From Amphirosellinia nigrospora (Eukaryota > Ascomycota > Sordariomycetes > Xylariales > Xylariaceae): a DNA stretch of 64,000 nt. Each line of letters begins with the position of its first letter. Within the stretch, counting starts at the first letter, position 1. Made by a program: the position numbers and the translations under genes. A model generated the notes under the pieces. That model was not told the DNA's origin. It saw only the letters and a program-made list of their open reading frames with translations, and did not search any database. Shown in pieces: positions 1-13,350 of this stretch. The stretch covers positions 124,001 through 188,000 of the forward strand of contig SCHM01000004.1 in NCBI GenBank assembly GCA_004123355.1, given 5' to 3'.

Positions 1-3000
1 ATATTAAAATAAAGCAAATAATATTAAGTTTAAAGGGTAAACAAATAAATAAAATAATTAAAAAGTAAAAGCTATAAAATATAAAATTAATTAATTAATT
101 AATAATATACGTTATAATAGCCTAAGCTTTTTAAAAAATATTAAGCGTAATACGTTATTTCGTTAAATAATTTATTTTAAATATATTTAAACGTTATAAA
201 CTTTATTTTTTAGCTTTAAAAGCGTATTATTTTATAACTCTATATTTATTTTTTTTAAAACTATTATATTTTATACGTTTAGTTTGTTTTTTTTAAAACT
301 AAGTATAAAAACCTTTCCGGTAAAAAGAAAGATAATATAAAGGATATTTAAGGCCAATAAACGTAGCTTAGACCCCTTTTTTAGCCTAGTATAAACTATT
401 TTGCTAGAAAAAAAAAAAACAATAGGCGCGCTAAAACTTAAGCCTCCGAACTAAATAAGCTACTATTTAGTTAAAAAGCTAGTATTTTTTAAAAAACTTA
501 ACTTATTAATAGCTATAAGCTACTAATAAAAATAAAAACTTAAAATAAAATATAAAATATAAAACGCTAAGCTTTATATTTATATTCGCGCTACTAAAAA
601 ACTTTAAAAACTAAACTAAATAAAAATCCTAATTTATACTATTAAAATAGCCGAAAGTAATAAAAACAAAATTATTCAAGAAAAATAGTAAATAAAATAA
701 ATTTAAATAAAAGTAAAAGATCTAAAAAAAACTAAGAAAAAAACTAAGCGTAGTCCGAAAAAACCGGGGGCTTAAAAAGTATTAAAAGATATATAAAACT
801 AAAAAACGTAAGTACTAAAAACCTAAAAAAAACGGGGGCAATATAAGCTATTTAAAAAGAAAGATTTATTTAGGAATTTTTTTTTAAAGTAGGTTAGGTT
901 AGAATTAAAAAAAAAGGGTAAAAAAAAAAAAAAAAAAAAGAAAAAAAGTTAAAAAAAGCTATGGCTCCGGGCGAGGTTAAATAGCTTTAAGCATTTAAGG
1001 AAACAAAAGGATTAGCTCGAATATATTAAAGTTTAATTATTTTTTGTTTAAAAAGTTAAAAGATTTATATTTATTATAACTTTTATAGTATATTTATTAT
1101 ATAGCGAAAAAGGAGCAAATTTTCGTAAAGTATTCTATAGTTTTATAGAACTTTTAAAAGTCCTTAGGGCTCCGGATTAGCTAGATTAAATAGGCTTTAT
1201 AATTATTCGAATTAATTTTTTTTTATAGAATTTTATTAGCTAGCTATTTTTTTATTTGTTATTATTAAGCCTTAGTTTAAGTTTTAGCGGGGCTAGTTAG
1301 TTGGCCTATTTTTTTTATAACTTAATATAGTATATTAGGTACGTTTTTATTTTCGTAGCGTAATTTTATTATAAGTCGATTTTTTTATAAAAGTAATATA
1401 GTTTTGCTTTTTTATGCTTAAACTTTTTATAGTATTAATTATAATTTTTATGCTTAAATAAGCAGCAAAAATATTTATTTAATATATGCTTTAAAAAAAA
1501 TAAAGTTTTTAAGTAGTAGTTAAAGTTATACTAAATATTTACTAACTAATATTTTATAAGTTATAAAATTTTTATATTTATATTGCTTTTATTTTTAACT
1601 AAAAGGTTATTAAACTATTAAACGTCCGTTTATTTTTTAATTTGCTATTTAGCTATAGTTTTAATATTAAATGCTATAAATCCGATAAATTTAAAATCGT
1701 TAAATTTAAACTTAATAGCTATTTTTATAAGTATATTTATTTTTTATTACTTATAATATTTATATATTTAAGGCTTTATTTAAGCTTAATATTATATTTT
1801 TTATTAGTTTATATATTTAAATAAAAATTTTTTATAATATCGTAAAGTATTTTTTTAAAAGCTTTATATTATTAACGAATTATTTGTATAAACTATGATT
1901 TTAAAGTAAAGGCTAGTTATATTGCTTTTTATAGTTTTTTTAGTACTTTTGCGCTTTTTGCGTTATATATATTCTTAATTAGGTTAAAGCTTTTTTTATT
2001 TTTAGCTATTTTTTCGGTGCTTTTATAAACTATATATTTATAGCTTAGTTTATTGTTTTTAATTTTAAAGCTATCCGAAAATATTATAATATCGAATATT
2101 AATCGGTCCGTAAACTATTTTTTAAACTTTATTACTATTTTTTTTTCGATTAACCGCTTATAAGGCTTTTTAAAAAACTAGCGGGATATTTCGGCGCATA
2201 TAATACTAGCTTTTTAATAAATAGTAATAGCGCTACTACTAATTAAAACTTAAAACGAAGCTTTATTTATTAGCTTATTTGTTTTTTTTTACTAATTTTT
2301 TTAAGTTTTATTTTATTTATAAATAAATACTTTTTAATTATTATATATATTTAATATATATAGCGTAGTTTAGCTTTATTTAATATTATTTACGTAATAA
2401 AAAGCCCGCTTTTTAAAAAGCGTAACGTTTAGTTAGGTTTTTTATACTAAAAATATATTTTTAATTATTTTAACTAAAGCCTGTTAAACTAAATTAATAT
2501 AGTTTTTTAATTAAATGCTAGTTTTTTTAAGCTTTTTAAACGTAATATATTTCTTAGGTTTAATTTGTTTTTATATTATATTTTATATTTATATAAAAAT
2601 AAAAAAAATATTACTATTTTATAGCTTTATAAAAAAAGCTATAAGTAGTTTTTTCTTTATTGCAGCTAAAGCTTTAATATAATTCGAAATTTTATTATAA
2701 TTATAGCTTGTTTTTTTATATACTTTTTAAAACTAAACTTTTTATTAAACTAAACTTTTAACTAATAAAATACTAGTTATAACTTTAATAATATTTACTA
2801 GGCTAAAATAGCTATTTTATTAAAATTTTAAATCGAAACTAAATAAATAACGCTTATAAAAGTTTTTTTTTTAAGTTATATTTTTTTTATTTTTTATAAA
2901 ATAGATTGTTTTTATTTTTTTAGGGGTAAAAAATATTTTATTGTTTTTTTTATAATTTAAAACTTTTTCGACTTTTTAGTAAACTAATTCAGCGTTTTTT

Positions 3001-6000
3001 TTAAACGTATTTATAAATATAAAAATAGCTAAGTTATTTATATAGCTTTATTAATATTTAGTTTTATTAACTATTTCGGCTATATAAAGTATATATAATA
3101 TTAATAACTAAAAAAAGCTTTATAGCGTTTTATATTTTTATTTTTAAGTTTTAGTAATATTTTTTTCGAGCTTAGTTTTAATGTTTTATTTTATAAAAAA
3201 GCTATTTATTAGCTATAATAAGTTTATAAGCTAGCTTTATAATATTATTTTTTTTAAAAGTTATTTTTAGAATAATATATCGAACGTTTTTTAAACGTTT
3301 AATATAATTAGCGTTATTTTTTTTTTTACTATTAATATAAGTTTTACTTTATATATAAAGCTAGTTATTAAGTTTATAGCTAAGCGTATAAAAAATGTTT
3401 TTATATACTATATATTAAAAATACTTTTTTATAAGCTGGTTTAAATTATCTATTTTATAACTAGCTTTTTAAACTTTTTTTTTATATAAAATAATAATAT
3501 AATAAGTTTAAAAGATTTATAGAAAAAAAATCGGTTTTGTTTATTTTTAATATTATAACTATTTGCGTAATTTTTTAAGTTTTTAAATAATAGCCGATCG
3601 TAAGGATTTTTTTATTTAGTTATTTATAGTATTTTTTTATATATAGCTAGTAAGCTTTAATAATTTTAGCAATAATATTATTTTTGCTGGGTAAAATTAA
3701 AATAATTTTATATATATTTATAAATTTTTTCTAAAGTAATATTTATTCGCTAAAATAAATATTTTGTTTTTTCGGGTAGCTTTTTAGTAAAGTTATTTTT
3801 TGCGCTAAATTTCTAGAAAATTTTTTATATAAGTATAAAGTTTTATTTAGGCTGTTTTTAATAAAAGCTTTTAAGTCCGGGTTTTTAAAAAAAAAACTTA
3901 AAGCTTAAAATTTAGTTTATATTAGCTAATTAAATTATAAAAATTTTTATCCGATTTAACTTTATTAATTTTAATTTTTTAATAGTTTTTTTAGTTTTAC
4001 GTATAATAGAAAAAATGCTTGCTTTTTTTTATAATTTTATTAAAGTTTTATTTTTTTTTAATATATAATTTATTAGCTTTTTTTTAAGCTTATTATGCTT
4101 TTTTATATTTAAAAGTTTATTAAAAAATAAACTTATTTTTATTTTATATTTGCTATTTATTAATTTTACTATTTTTATAAAAGCGTAGCAAATAAATTAA
4201 TAATATAATTTAGTTTTTTTTAGTATTAGCTTTTAAAATATTTAAAAATATTAAAGCTATTATTTTTATTATATTTAAAAGTTTTTTTAAAAATTTTTTT
4301 TAACTTTTTATTTATTTTATTTTAAAGTAGTTTTTTACTTTTTATTAAAATATATTATTTATAGCAAAAAATAATTTAAACTAAATATATATTATTTATT
4401 TAAATATATTTTTAAAAAAAAAATATTAAAAAATAAAAAATTAATAATATGCCCGTTTTTATATATAATTTTTCTTAGTTCTCCAATATAGCTTATACTT
4501 GTTTTAGCTAATTAAATAAATAATTATTATTTTTTGTTTTATAAAATAATACTAAATTTTTAGTCCGAATATTTAACGTTAATATTATTTATAACTAAGC
4601 AATTTAACAGTAGTTTAAGTATATAAATATAGTCTAAAACCTTTAAATTGCTTAAAGCTTTATAATAATTTAGCATAAAATATTTATTTATATTTACTTA
4701 TAGTAAGTTTTTAAAATAAATAGCTTATTATAGCGTAACTTTTATCTTAAATTTTATTTTAATATAAGTTATTATTTTAAGCCTATTTTTTTTATAGTTT
4801 TAAAAGTTTAATAAAACGTATAAAATTACCCTGGGTAGTTTTAGGTTTATATGTCCGATAATATTAAAATTTAAAGTTTTTAAATTATAACTATATTAAT
4901 ACTTTTTTTTAGTATTTTTTTAAAAAAATAAAATATATTAGCTAAATTTTCCGTATATTATAAACTTTAACGTATAAAGCTTTTAGTAATTTAGCTTTAT
5001 AGCGCTACTATTATTTAGTTTTTTTTTCGGGTTTAAGTTTATAATTTTTAAAAAACTTAAAAAATATTATATATATTTATATAATAAATATTATAGCTTA
5101 TATTTTAAAAGCTTTACTTTTAAATATTTACTAGCTATTTACGTTAGTTTTGTTTAGAACTAGTATTATTATTAATTATTTATTAGCGCGTTTTATTAAC
5201 CGGGTTTTAAAAACCTTTTAAGTTTTAAAAGCTTTTTTTTTAAATAATTATTAACTGTTCGAACTTAAACTATTAAAAAAAAGTTCTTTATTTTTTCTAA
5301 CGGGTTATTATTTATTATAATTATTTTTTTTAACGTTTTATTTTTTTTTTTAGTTTTATGTTTAAATTATTAAATAAAAATTTATTTATAGCTAAAAAAT
5401 AAACAGTAATTTTTGTTTTCTAAAGCTTATTTTTTACGCTTTTTATTTTATAAAGTTTTAGTATTCTTAGTTAGTTTAATAAGCTTAAGAAAATAGATAC
5501 TATTATTTAAATTTATAGTAAAAATATTTTTAGCTATAAAAGCTAGCTTATTAATTTTATTATATTATATACTATTAATTTTTTTTACTATTTAAAAAAT
5601 TAAGCTTTAATAAATATAACTATTTAGCTATTTATTTTTTTAGGCTTTATAAGGCAGTTATTATAGCTAGTAAAAAAAGACCGTAATAGTTAGCGTATTT
5701 AAGTAGTTTATTATATAATCCTAGTTATATTTGTTAAAGCGTTTATTATAAATTTTATAACGGTTAGTTTTAATATAATATTGTAGTATAATATTTTTAG
5801 CATTTTTAGCCTTAGGTATTATATTATATAATTAGCGGTTTTTTGTTTACTTGCTAGGCAAAATAGCTTATAAAGAAAAAGTAAAAAAATTTAACTAAAT
5901 ATTTAAATAAAACTATTTAAAACGCTATACTAATTTTTAAATCGATATTTTTATATAAATATATAACGTTTATTAAAATATATTTGTTTAAACTATAGCT

Positions 6001-8150
6001 TTTTTAGTAATTTATTTAAAAATAATATTATTTGTAATATTTTATTATATGTAGTTTAGGAAAAAAATAAAAACGTTTTTTATAATATAAATAATTTACG
6101 TTTTAAAAGCTTGATTTTTTTTATTTTTAAAATATATATAATTAACGCTTAATTTATTATAAATATTAGTTTATTTTAGACTTTTAGCTTTACTATTTTA
6201 ATAAACTATTTAGTTTTAGTTAATTAAACGTTTAAAATTTCCGAAGCTTATAGTTTTAGCTTTTATATTAAAGTAATTTAAGCTATAAAAAATATAAGTT
6301 TATAAATTAGTTTGTTTTCGAAAATTTTAATTAAGATTTAAGGTTTTTATATTAGTTGTTAATAATTTTACTTTTAAAAATATAAAAATAATATTAAACT
6401 TAGAAAATTTAGTAAGCTATAAGTTAAAAAGTAATAAATAGTTCGTAGTTTATGTTTTCGCCGCATAAAAGTTCGGGTTGCCTATAAAAAACCCCAATAA
6501 AAAGCGGTTTATTTTTTAATAAGCTTATATTTATAAAATTTATATTTATTTAACAAGGCGTTATTATTAATAATAGCTTTATTACTAGCAAAATAAGTTA
6601 ATTAAAGTTAAAAATAAATAATTATTATATTTTTAAACTTAATAAATATTATTATATTTAAATATTATTTAATTTTTAGCGAGTTTTTTCGCGAATTTAT
6701 ATTAAAAGCTTTAGTTTAATTTATTAAATAATTAAATAAAACTATTTAAAATTATAGCAAAAATAATAAATATTTTTTTATATTTATACGTTATATTCTG
6801 CTTTAGCGAAATAGTCCGTAATTAAGCTTTAAAATAAAAGTTCGATTTTAGTAGCGTTTTTTTATTAAATATTTTTAAAAAAACAAAACGTTATAAATTT
6901 TAACTTTTTATACTATAAATTAATCGTAAATAAAATTAATAGTTTAATTTGTTTAAAATATTAAAAATTTAATATAATAAGTAGTTATTATAATATTAAA
7001 AGTTTTATTATTAGTAAAAAGTAATAATTTTATTAATTATAAGTTTTAATGTTTTATATAAATTATACTAATTTAAATTAATATTAATATTTTTAGTACT
7101 ATACTTGCTTATATATTAATAGTTTTAAATGTATAAATAATAAATATAAAAAAAAAAGCTTATATAATAAAAAAATAAGTTAAAATAGTATATATATAAA
7201 TAAAAAAATAAAAAAAATTTAAATAGTATTAATTTTAAAGTATTAGTTAGTAGTAACGCTAATAACGCTAGTTATTAAAAATAAAATAAATAATATAGAA
7301 TAATTTTTAGTTAAATAAAATTAAACTTAGAATTTTTTTAAATTATTATATAAGCTATATAAACTTTTTTTTACGGCTTTATTTCGTTAATTTAACTTTT
7401 AAAGTAAAATTTACTAATATTAATAGTTTTATAGTATTATATAATAAAATAAATTAGTTTTTTATAAATAAAAATATTTTAAACGCTATTAGCTTTAATA
7501 TTTTATATTTATACTTTTAAAAGCTTTAAAGTCCGCTTAAGCTGTTTATTAATTAAATATATTAATAAATAATTGCTAATAAAAATTAAATAATTTAGTA
7601 ATATATATAAAAACGGCAAAATAGCTAAAAATATATTTTTTAGCAACGTTTTTTAATTCGCTTAAAAGCTAAAACGTTTAAAAAAACAGCTTAATTATTA
7701 TACTACTAAAAAATTAATCTAAGCTTAATACGCTATTATAGTTTAGTTATTTTAGCTATTAGTTAAAAATAAATATAATTATAGTCGATATTATATTATT
7801 TTCGATTATTATTTAATTAATAAATAAAAAATAATAAATACGCTATTATAACCTAGTTTATTAAGGTTAAAAAATAGTAAAAAAATTAACTTTTATTTTA
7901 AAGTTATTTTAATTTTAACTACTAAACTACTTATTATATTAACAAAGCTTAATAGCTTAAATATAATATATTAATATATAGCTTAATTGTTATACTAGTT
8001 AATTTTACTATCTTAAAAAAATTATTATCTATAATAAAATATAACTATAAATCTTAAATATAATCGATAAAAATAACTTTTATATTATTATACTAAACAA
8101 TTATAAACAGTTATAATATAAGCCGTACAAAATAAATAAAGCTTAGTATT
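1..8150. other. AT-rich RIP-mutated relic DNA, unassigned
   Basis: No gene is visible. The sequence is almost all A and T, and remaining C and G sit mainly in contexts such as AGCT, GCTA and ACG. TpA is very common and CpA/TpG are scarce, the pattern left by RIP on duplicated DNA. Stops occur in all frames; the only open stretch, 1642-1824, encodes an Ile/Leu/Tyr/Phe/Lys-rich string typical of random AT sequence. A few GC-richer scraps (for example around 740-1,000) do not resolve into motifs I recognise. It is probably decayed transposon sequence, but no terminal repeats were found and I cannot name a family. Confidence 0.75.
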
Positions 8151-10080
8151 TATTTTTTAGCTTTAATAACATTTATATTTTTTTGCTAGTTAGTTTAAAA
8201 TACTTTATATATAGTATAAAGCTTTTAAATAATAATAAAATACTAGCTTATTTTAATTATACCGGAAAAAATAATCGTTTAATATTTCGCTTCGATATAT
8301 TTATTATTTTCTTTAACGCTTATAATAATAAAAGCGCTAATAAAAACGCTTTCATACGTTATTACTTTAAGCTAGTAATTAAAAAAGGCTAAAACAACAT
8401 TAAATACAGCAAAATTAAGGCCGTTCTTGAGTTTTATTATATTCCCCAATAAAAATTACTTTTTTAATAGCTTTTAACAAACTTATTTAGTATTAAATAA
8501 GCCAGTATAACAGCCGTTCGTTTTTATACTATTTTTTACCCGCTATAAATACGCAAACATTTTATAAAAATAACCAGCATATTAATTTACTAACAATTTA
8601 GCTATTTTAAATTGCTATAATTAAAAAGCTTTAGCTTAAATATATTATTCCACGTTATATCGAACAAAAAATCGGAACTAATATAAAATAACGCTAATTT
8701 AATTAGTATAAATTACTTAAATTACGCGCTATACAGTTACAACTAAAACTATAAAATAATTATTATTATTATTTTGCCTAAGCAAAACTAAAACTGCATA
8801 AAACTAGTTTTTTTATTTGTTATTAATAGTTTTAGAAATTCTCGGCCTAATTAATATAAAATATAAAAATTACGTTTTTTTAATATTATTTAAGCCGTTA
8901 TTATTTCGCGTAATAAGTTTTAAAAACTAAACCTAAATAAAAAACAAAATATATAACGCTAATAAGCCTAATAATTCGGGCAAACTTAGCTATATTATAG
9001 CTAGACTTTTTTTCGGTATATTTAATATTATAGCTAATTTAATATAATTTATTATACTAATTTATTTCGAACTATTAGCTAATAAAATAAATTATAAAAA
9101 ATATTTAATATTATACGCGTTAAATTTTTTTAATAAAATATATAATTAAATTATAATAATCAGCTTAAAAATATATAATAAATAATCGGCCGTAAGTTAA
9201 TTTTTAGTTTATATTATAAAAAGCTTAATATGTTTTTTTTGCCGCTTTAACCCTTTTTTTTAAAGCCAATTAATAAAACTAAAGTTTACGTTTAGCTAAA
9301 AATAAAGCATTAATTAATTTAAACTAATAGTTAAAACATAACATAATATATAGAATAGGCCGCTATATTATAATAAATAAAAAAAATAATAGTCTAAAAA
9401 TATAATATTTTAATTAGCTAAATATAAGCTATGTTTTATAATATTACTAATAAAGCTACTAAAGTTAATAATATATTATAATTAATATAAAAGCATAAAA
9501 AATTAAAAGTATTAATTTAAGAAAATATTTAATTAAATAAAATTAAATTAAAATAAAAATAAAGTTATAATTTAGCCTTTTTAAGTTTAGCTTAGCTACT
9601 TTGCTTTTATATATCCTTTTTACTTTTTAAACCGCTTTAATTATTATTACGATCATTATTCCTATATAAAAAAAACCTTATTTTATTAACCGTTAAATAT
9701 TAATACGTTTATAGTTTATTATTTTATTAAATTATTATATATAATAAATTACTATTATTATAGCTTTATTTAAAGTATTTATTAATATTAAATATATTTT
9801 TAGCAATATAAACAATTTTTTTAACTTTTATAATATTTTTAAGCCTAGCTATTTATTTATAAACTTTAAAACTTATTCTAGCTTTATATTTTAGCTTTAT
9901 AATATTACTACTTAATAAATTAAACGGCCCTAGCTAATTATAAATATATAATACGCCCGTTTAATTATTATAGTTACTTTTTAACTATTTATAGCTCTTT
10001 TACAACTATTTTTATTTCGAAAACCTTAGTATTCCTTTAATTAAAAGCTTTTTATTTTTTAGCTTTAAAATTTTTTACTT
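8151..10080. other. AT-rich RIP-mutated relic DNA with retained CpA on the + strand
   Basis: No gene is visible. The stretch differs from the preceding 8 kb in keeping many CA dinucleotides on the + strand while TG stays rare, as if mutation had acted mainly on the other strand. The open stretch at 8183-8392 is an AT-driven chance ORF. No repeat family was recognised. Confidence 0.6.
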
Positions 10081-10094
10081 TTACGCAATAATAT

Positions 10095-10345
10095 AATTAA
10101 TAACAACTATATTACTAAATAATAACTATATTGCTATATAATAGCCGTATTAATAAATAATAAGCGTATTAATAAATAATAAGCGTATTAATAATTAACC
10201 AGCGTATTATTATATAATAACTATATTACCGAGTAATAAACGTATTAATAACTAACCAGCGTATTAATAACTAACCAGCGTATTATTATATAATAGTTAT
10301 ATTACTAAATAATAACTATATTATTATATTATAGCTATATCAGGG
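10095..10345. repeat. Degenerate short tandem repeat
   Basis: Units of roughly 20-25 bases built on 'gcgtattaataa' and 'ataactatatt' motifs recur through this stretch with variants such as 'aaccagcgtatta'. The units are imperfect, consistent with an old minisatellite that was later mutated. It lies just upstream of the LTR-like pair at 10.49-13.35 kb. Confidence 0.6.
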
Positions 10346-10492
10346 CATAATAAGCTTGCTTAATTAATATAGTAATAATAAAATCAAACTATTTTACTTA
10401 GTTTTATTAAAATTAAAAAAAAACAATATATTATAATAAAAATTAATAAATTTAATAATATATTAGTAAATATAACGCGCTTCCGATTTATA

Positions 10493-11033
10493 TTATTTAT
10501 ATATACTACTATTTTATTATAATTATAACGTTTTTTATCTAGCTATTTAGTTTTTCCTTAAAAATAATATATATAATATAATAACTATAAAACAAATATA
10601 TAAAACGCGCTAGTTTATTTTACTAACGCTAAAATTAATATAATTATAATATTTTTTATATATTTTTTTAGCTATTTATCCTTTATACCCGGCATTTTTT
10701 CTACAACCTAAAGCTTTTTCCCGCTACGAACGTTAACCTTAATATATTATAATAGCTTTACAACTTTTCTATTATTTATTTCTATTTTATAATTAAAACG
10801 CCGTAAGACTGCTTAGTTATTTAGCACTATAAAAAATAAATAGCTAAAAACTTCGGGCTATTATACGCCTAGCTTATTAATAGTACGCCCGGTTTATTAA
10901 TAAAATAAAATAATTATAGCACAAACATTAAAGCTTAAGCCGCTATTAATAAACATATATATATTAGTACGCTATATTAAAACCATATAAACGTAATATA
11001 TTTACTTTAACATAAGCTATTATTAACCTCGTA
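10493..11033. repeat. LTR-like direct repeat, left copy
   Basis: This segment aligns collinearly with 12,811-13,350. Shared landmarks in order are a 'ctactattttа'-like start (tactactattttattataatta here), an 'aacgcgct' block, 'ttagctat...tttatc', 'acccggc/aaccggc', 'cgttaa', 'aaaaataaatagctaaaa', 'agtacgcccggtttatta' and 'acgtaatatat'. Differences are mostly C/T and G/A transitions plus small indels. Ends are approximate because RIP hides the terminal bases. Confidence 0.6.
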
Positions 11034-12810
11034 CAACAAAAAAAATAATAAAAAAAAAATAAAATAAAAAAAAAAATAATATATAATATACTTACTATAA
11101 CTAGCGCTTAAAATACAAGTATTTTTTAATCTAAGCTTAAAATAAAATAATCGTATCGATTTTATAGTATATTAGCTAATAATATATTTATATCGTAAAA
11201 ATATATACGCACTAAATAACCTTAGCAAAAAAAATTTTTTATAAATATTAAAGCAAAAAATAAAATATTTTAACTATATAAAAAAAACTAACGCAAATAA
11301 GCTTATAGCACATCGCGCAATATTAGCTAGTAATAATATTAACGAACTATATAAATTAATAGGTAGCTATTATTATAATATACTTATTTAACAAAAATAT
11401 ACAAAATATTAACCAAAAAAACAGCTAAAATAATATACTTAAACGATTAATAATAAATAATAAAACTTTAATACAAAATAAATAAACGTATATATATATT
11501 AAATACATAAAAAAAGCTTTTATTAAAGCGTATTAATTATAAAAACGAAAATAAATAATAAAAAAAAAAAAAAGCTAATATAATATATAAATTAATAAAA
11601 GCAAAAATTAAATAAACAAATTAACTAAGCTTAAAAAAATAAAACGTATATATAATAGTACAATTAAAACTAATTAGAATAAAAATTAAATAAACAAGTA
11701 ATAATTTAGCCAAAAGCAAATAAATTTAATAAAAACAAACAAGTTATAAAAAATATATTACTTATTAAATAATTAATATTATAATTTATAAGTACAATAT
11801 ATTTGCTAGGTTTATTATTTAACGTATTTATAAATACTTAAATAAAAATATACTTTTTAAACTAAAAATATATATTAAATATTAACCTTAAATAAAAAGT
11901 ATATAAATCGTATAATATAATAATAAATATTATAATATTTTAATCGTATATATATTTATTTATATTAAATAACGTTAGCTTTATATAATTTACTATATTA
12001 TAGCAATAATACAGCTAAAAATATAGTATAAAATTATATACTTGCTTTTATAAACTATTAGCTAAATTATATAAAAACGTACTAAATACGCTAGTTTCGC
12101 AACTAAAGTAATATAAATAATACTATTACAACAAAAAAGTATTTATAACATAAAAAGTTTAAACAATAAAAAGTATACGCTTAATAAGTATTAACGAAAT
12201 AAAAATATATGCTTAGTAAAATATATATTACGCGTTAAAGTTTTTTTAAAAACGGAAAACAAAGCAAAAAAACTAATATTCGAACAAGTTAAGCGTAAAA
12301 TTTCAAAAATATATTAATATACTAAAAATAAATTATAAAATAAAAAATTAATAACTATATTTAAAAAGCTTTATATTTAAATAATATTTTATTACTAATA
12401 GTATTACGCCGTTATTTTAGTAATAAGATCTTATAAGCCGATTTTAAACGGACCGCTAAACTTACTATATAAGTTTATATATCTAAAAAAGCTCCGCTCG
12501 AAAAAGTTAAGCCGCTAAAAACTCGGCTTTTATTTTTTATAATTATTTTAATAATTATAAAATTCTTATAAGCTATATATAAAAAATTAGCAAAATAAGT
12601 TTTAATATAGCGAATAATAATAATTAAATCGAAAATATATATTTAAATAGTATAACTAATCGAAAGCTAAAAAAAAAGCATATAAAACTAGCTTTAGAAA
12701 AAATTAAAAACAATAAAAATATAATATTAAAAAAGCAAAAACGAACTTATAAATCTATTTATTAAAAAATATAAATAAAAAAATAAATAATATATTACTA
12801 TTAAAGCTAT
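11034..12810. mobile_element. Interior of a putative non-autonomous LTR element
   Basis: About 1.8 kb of AT-rich sequence lies between two direct repeats of about 540 bp. No gag, protease, RT, RNase H or integrase motif could be read, even allowing for C-to-T and G-to-A changes. The interior is too short for a full gag-pol, so the whole unit (10,493-13,350) best fits a LARD/TRIM-like non-autonomous element or a deleted copy. CpA is retained on the + strand here as well. Confidence 0.45.
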
Positions 12811-13350
12811 TTATATTTACTACTATTTTACTATAATTAAAACCTTGCTTTTTAATTATTTAGTTAAAGCTTTAAATATAACAAACGTTATAACGCGCTA
12901 ATAATAAACTAAATACTTAAAACATATAAAACTAATCCATTAAAGCTAGGATTAATATAATTATAACTTTAGCTATATATTCTTTAACTATTTATCTTTT
13001 ATAACCGGCCGCTTTTTTATAACCTAGCTTTTTTTAATATTACGGACGTTAATTTTAATAATATATAACCGGCTTTTAATAGATTTATTATTTATATAAG
13101 CTTTATATTAAAGCTATTAAAAATTTTTTAGTTATTAAATATTATAAAAAATAAATAGCTAAAAGTTTTAGGTTATTACGTATTAAGTTTGTTAATAGTA
13201 CGTCCGGTTTATTAGTAAAATAAAATAATTAGAAAATAAACGTTAAAGCTTATATTATTATTAATAAATATATATATATAATACGTTACGTTAAAACTAT
13301 ACGAACGTAATATATCTGTTTTAATATAAACTATTATTAATTTTATATAG
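12811..13350. repeat. LTR-like direct repeat, right copy
   Basis: This is the partner of 10,493-11,033, in the same orientation and with the same order of landmarks, including 'gtccggtttatta' at 13,202 and 'cgaacgtaatatat' near 13,302. The two copies differ mainly by transitions, as expected if RIP hit each independently. Confidence 0.6.

Noticed and set aside
1642-1824. 60-residue open frame in AT-rich DNA
   Set aside because: Amino-acid content follows the AT composition (Ile, Leu, Tyr, Phe, Lys), with no motif, and it lies in RIP-mutated DNA.
8183-8392. 69-residue open frame
   Set aside because: No motif and no intron or codon signature of a gene; a chance ORF in relic DNA.
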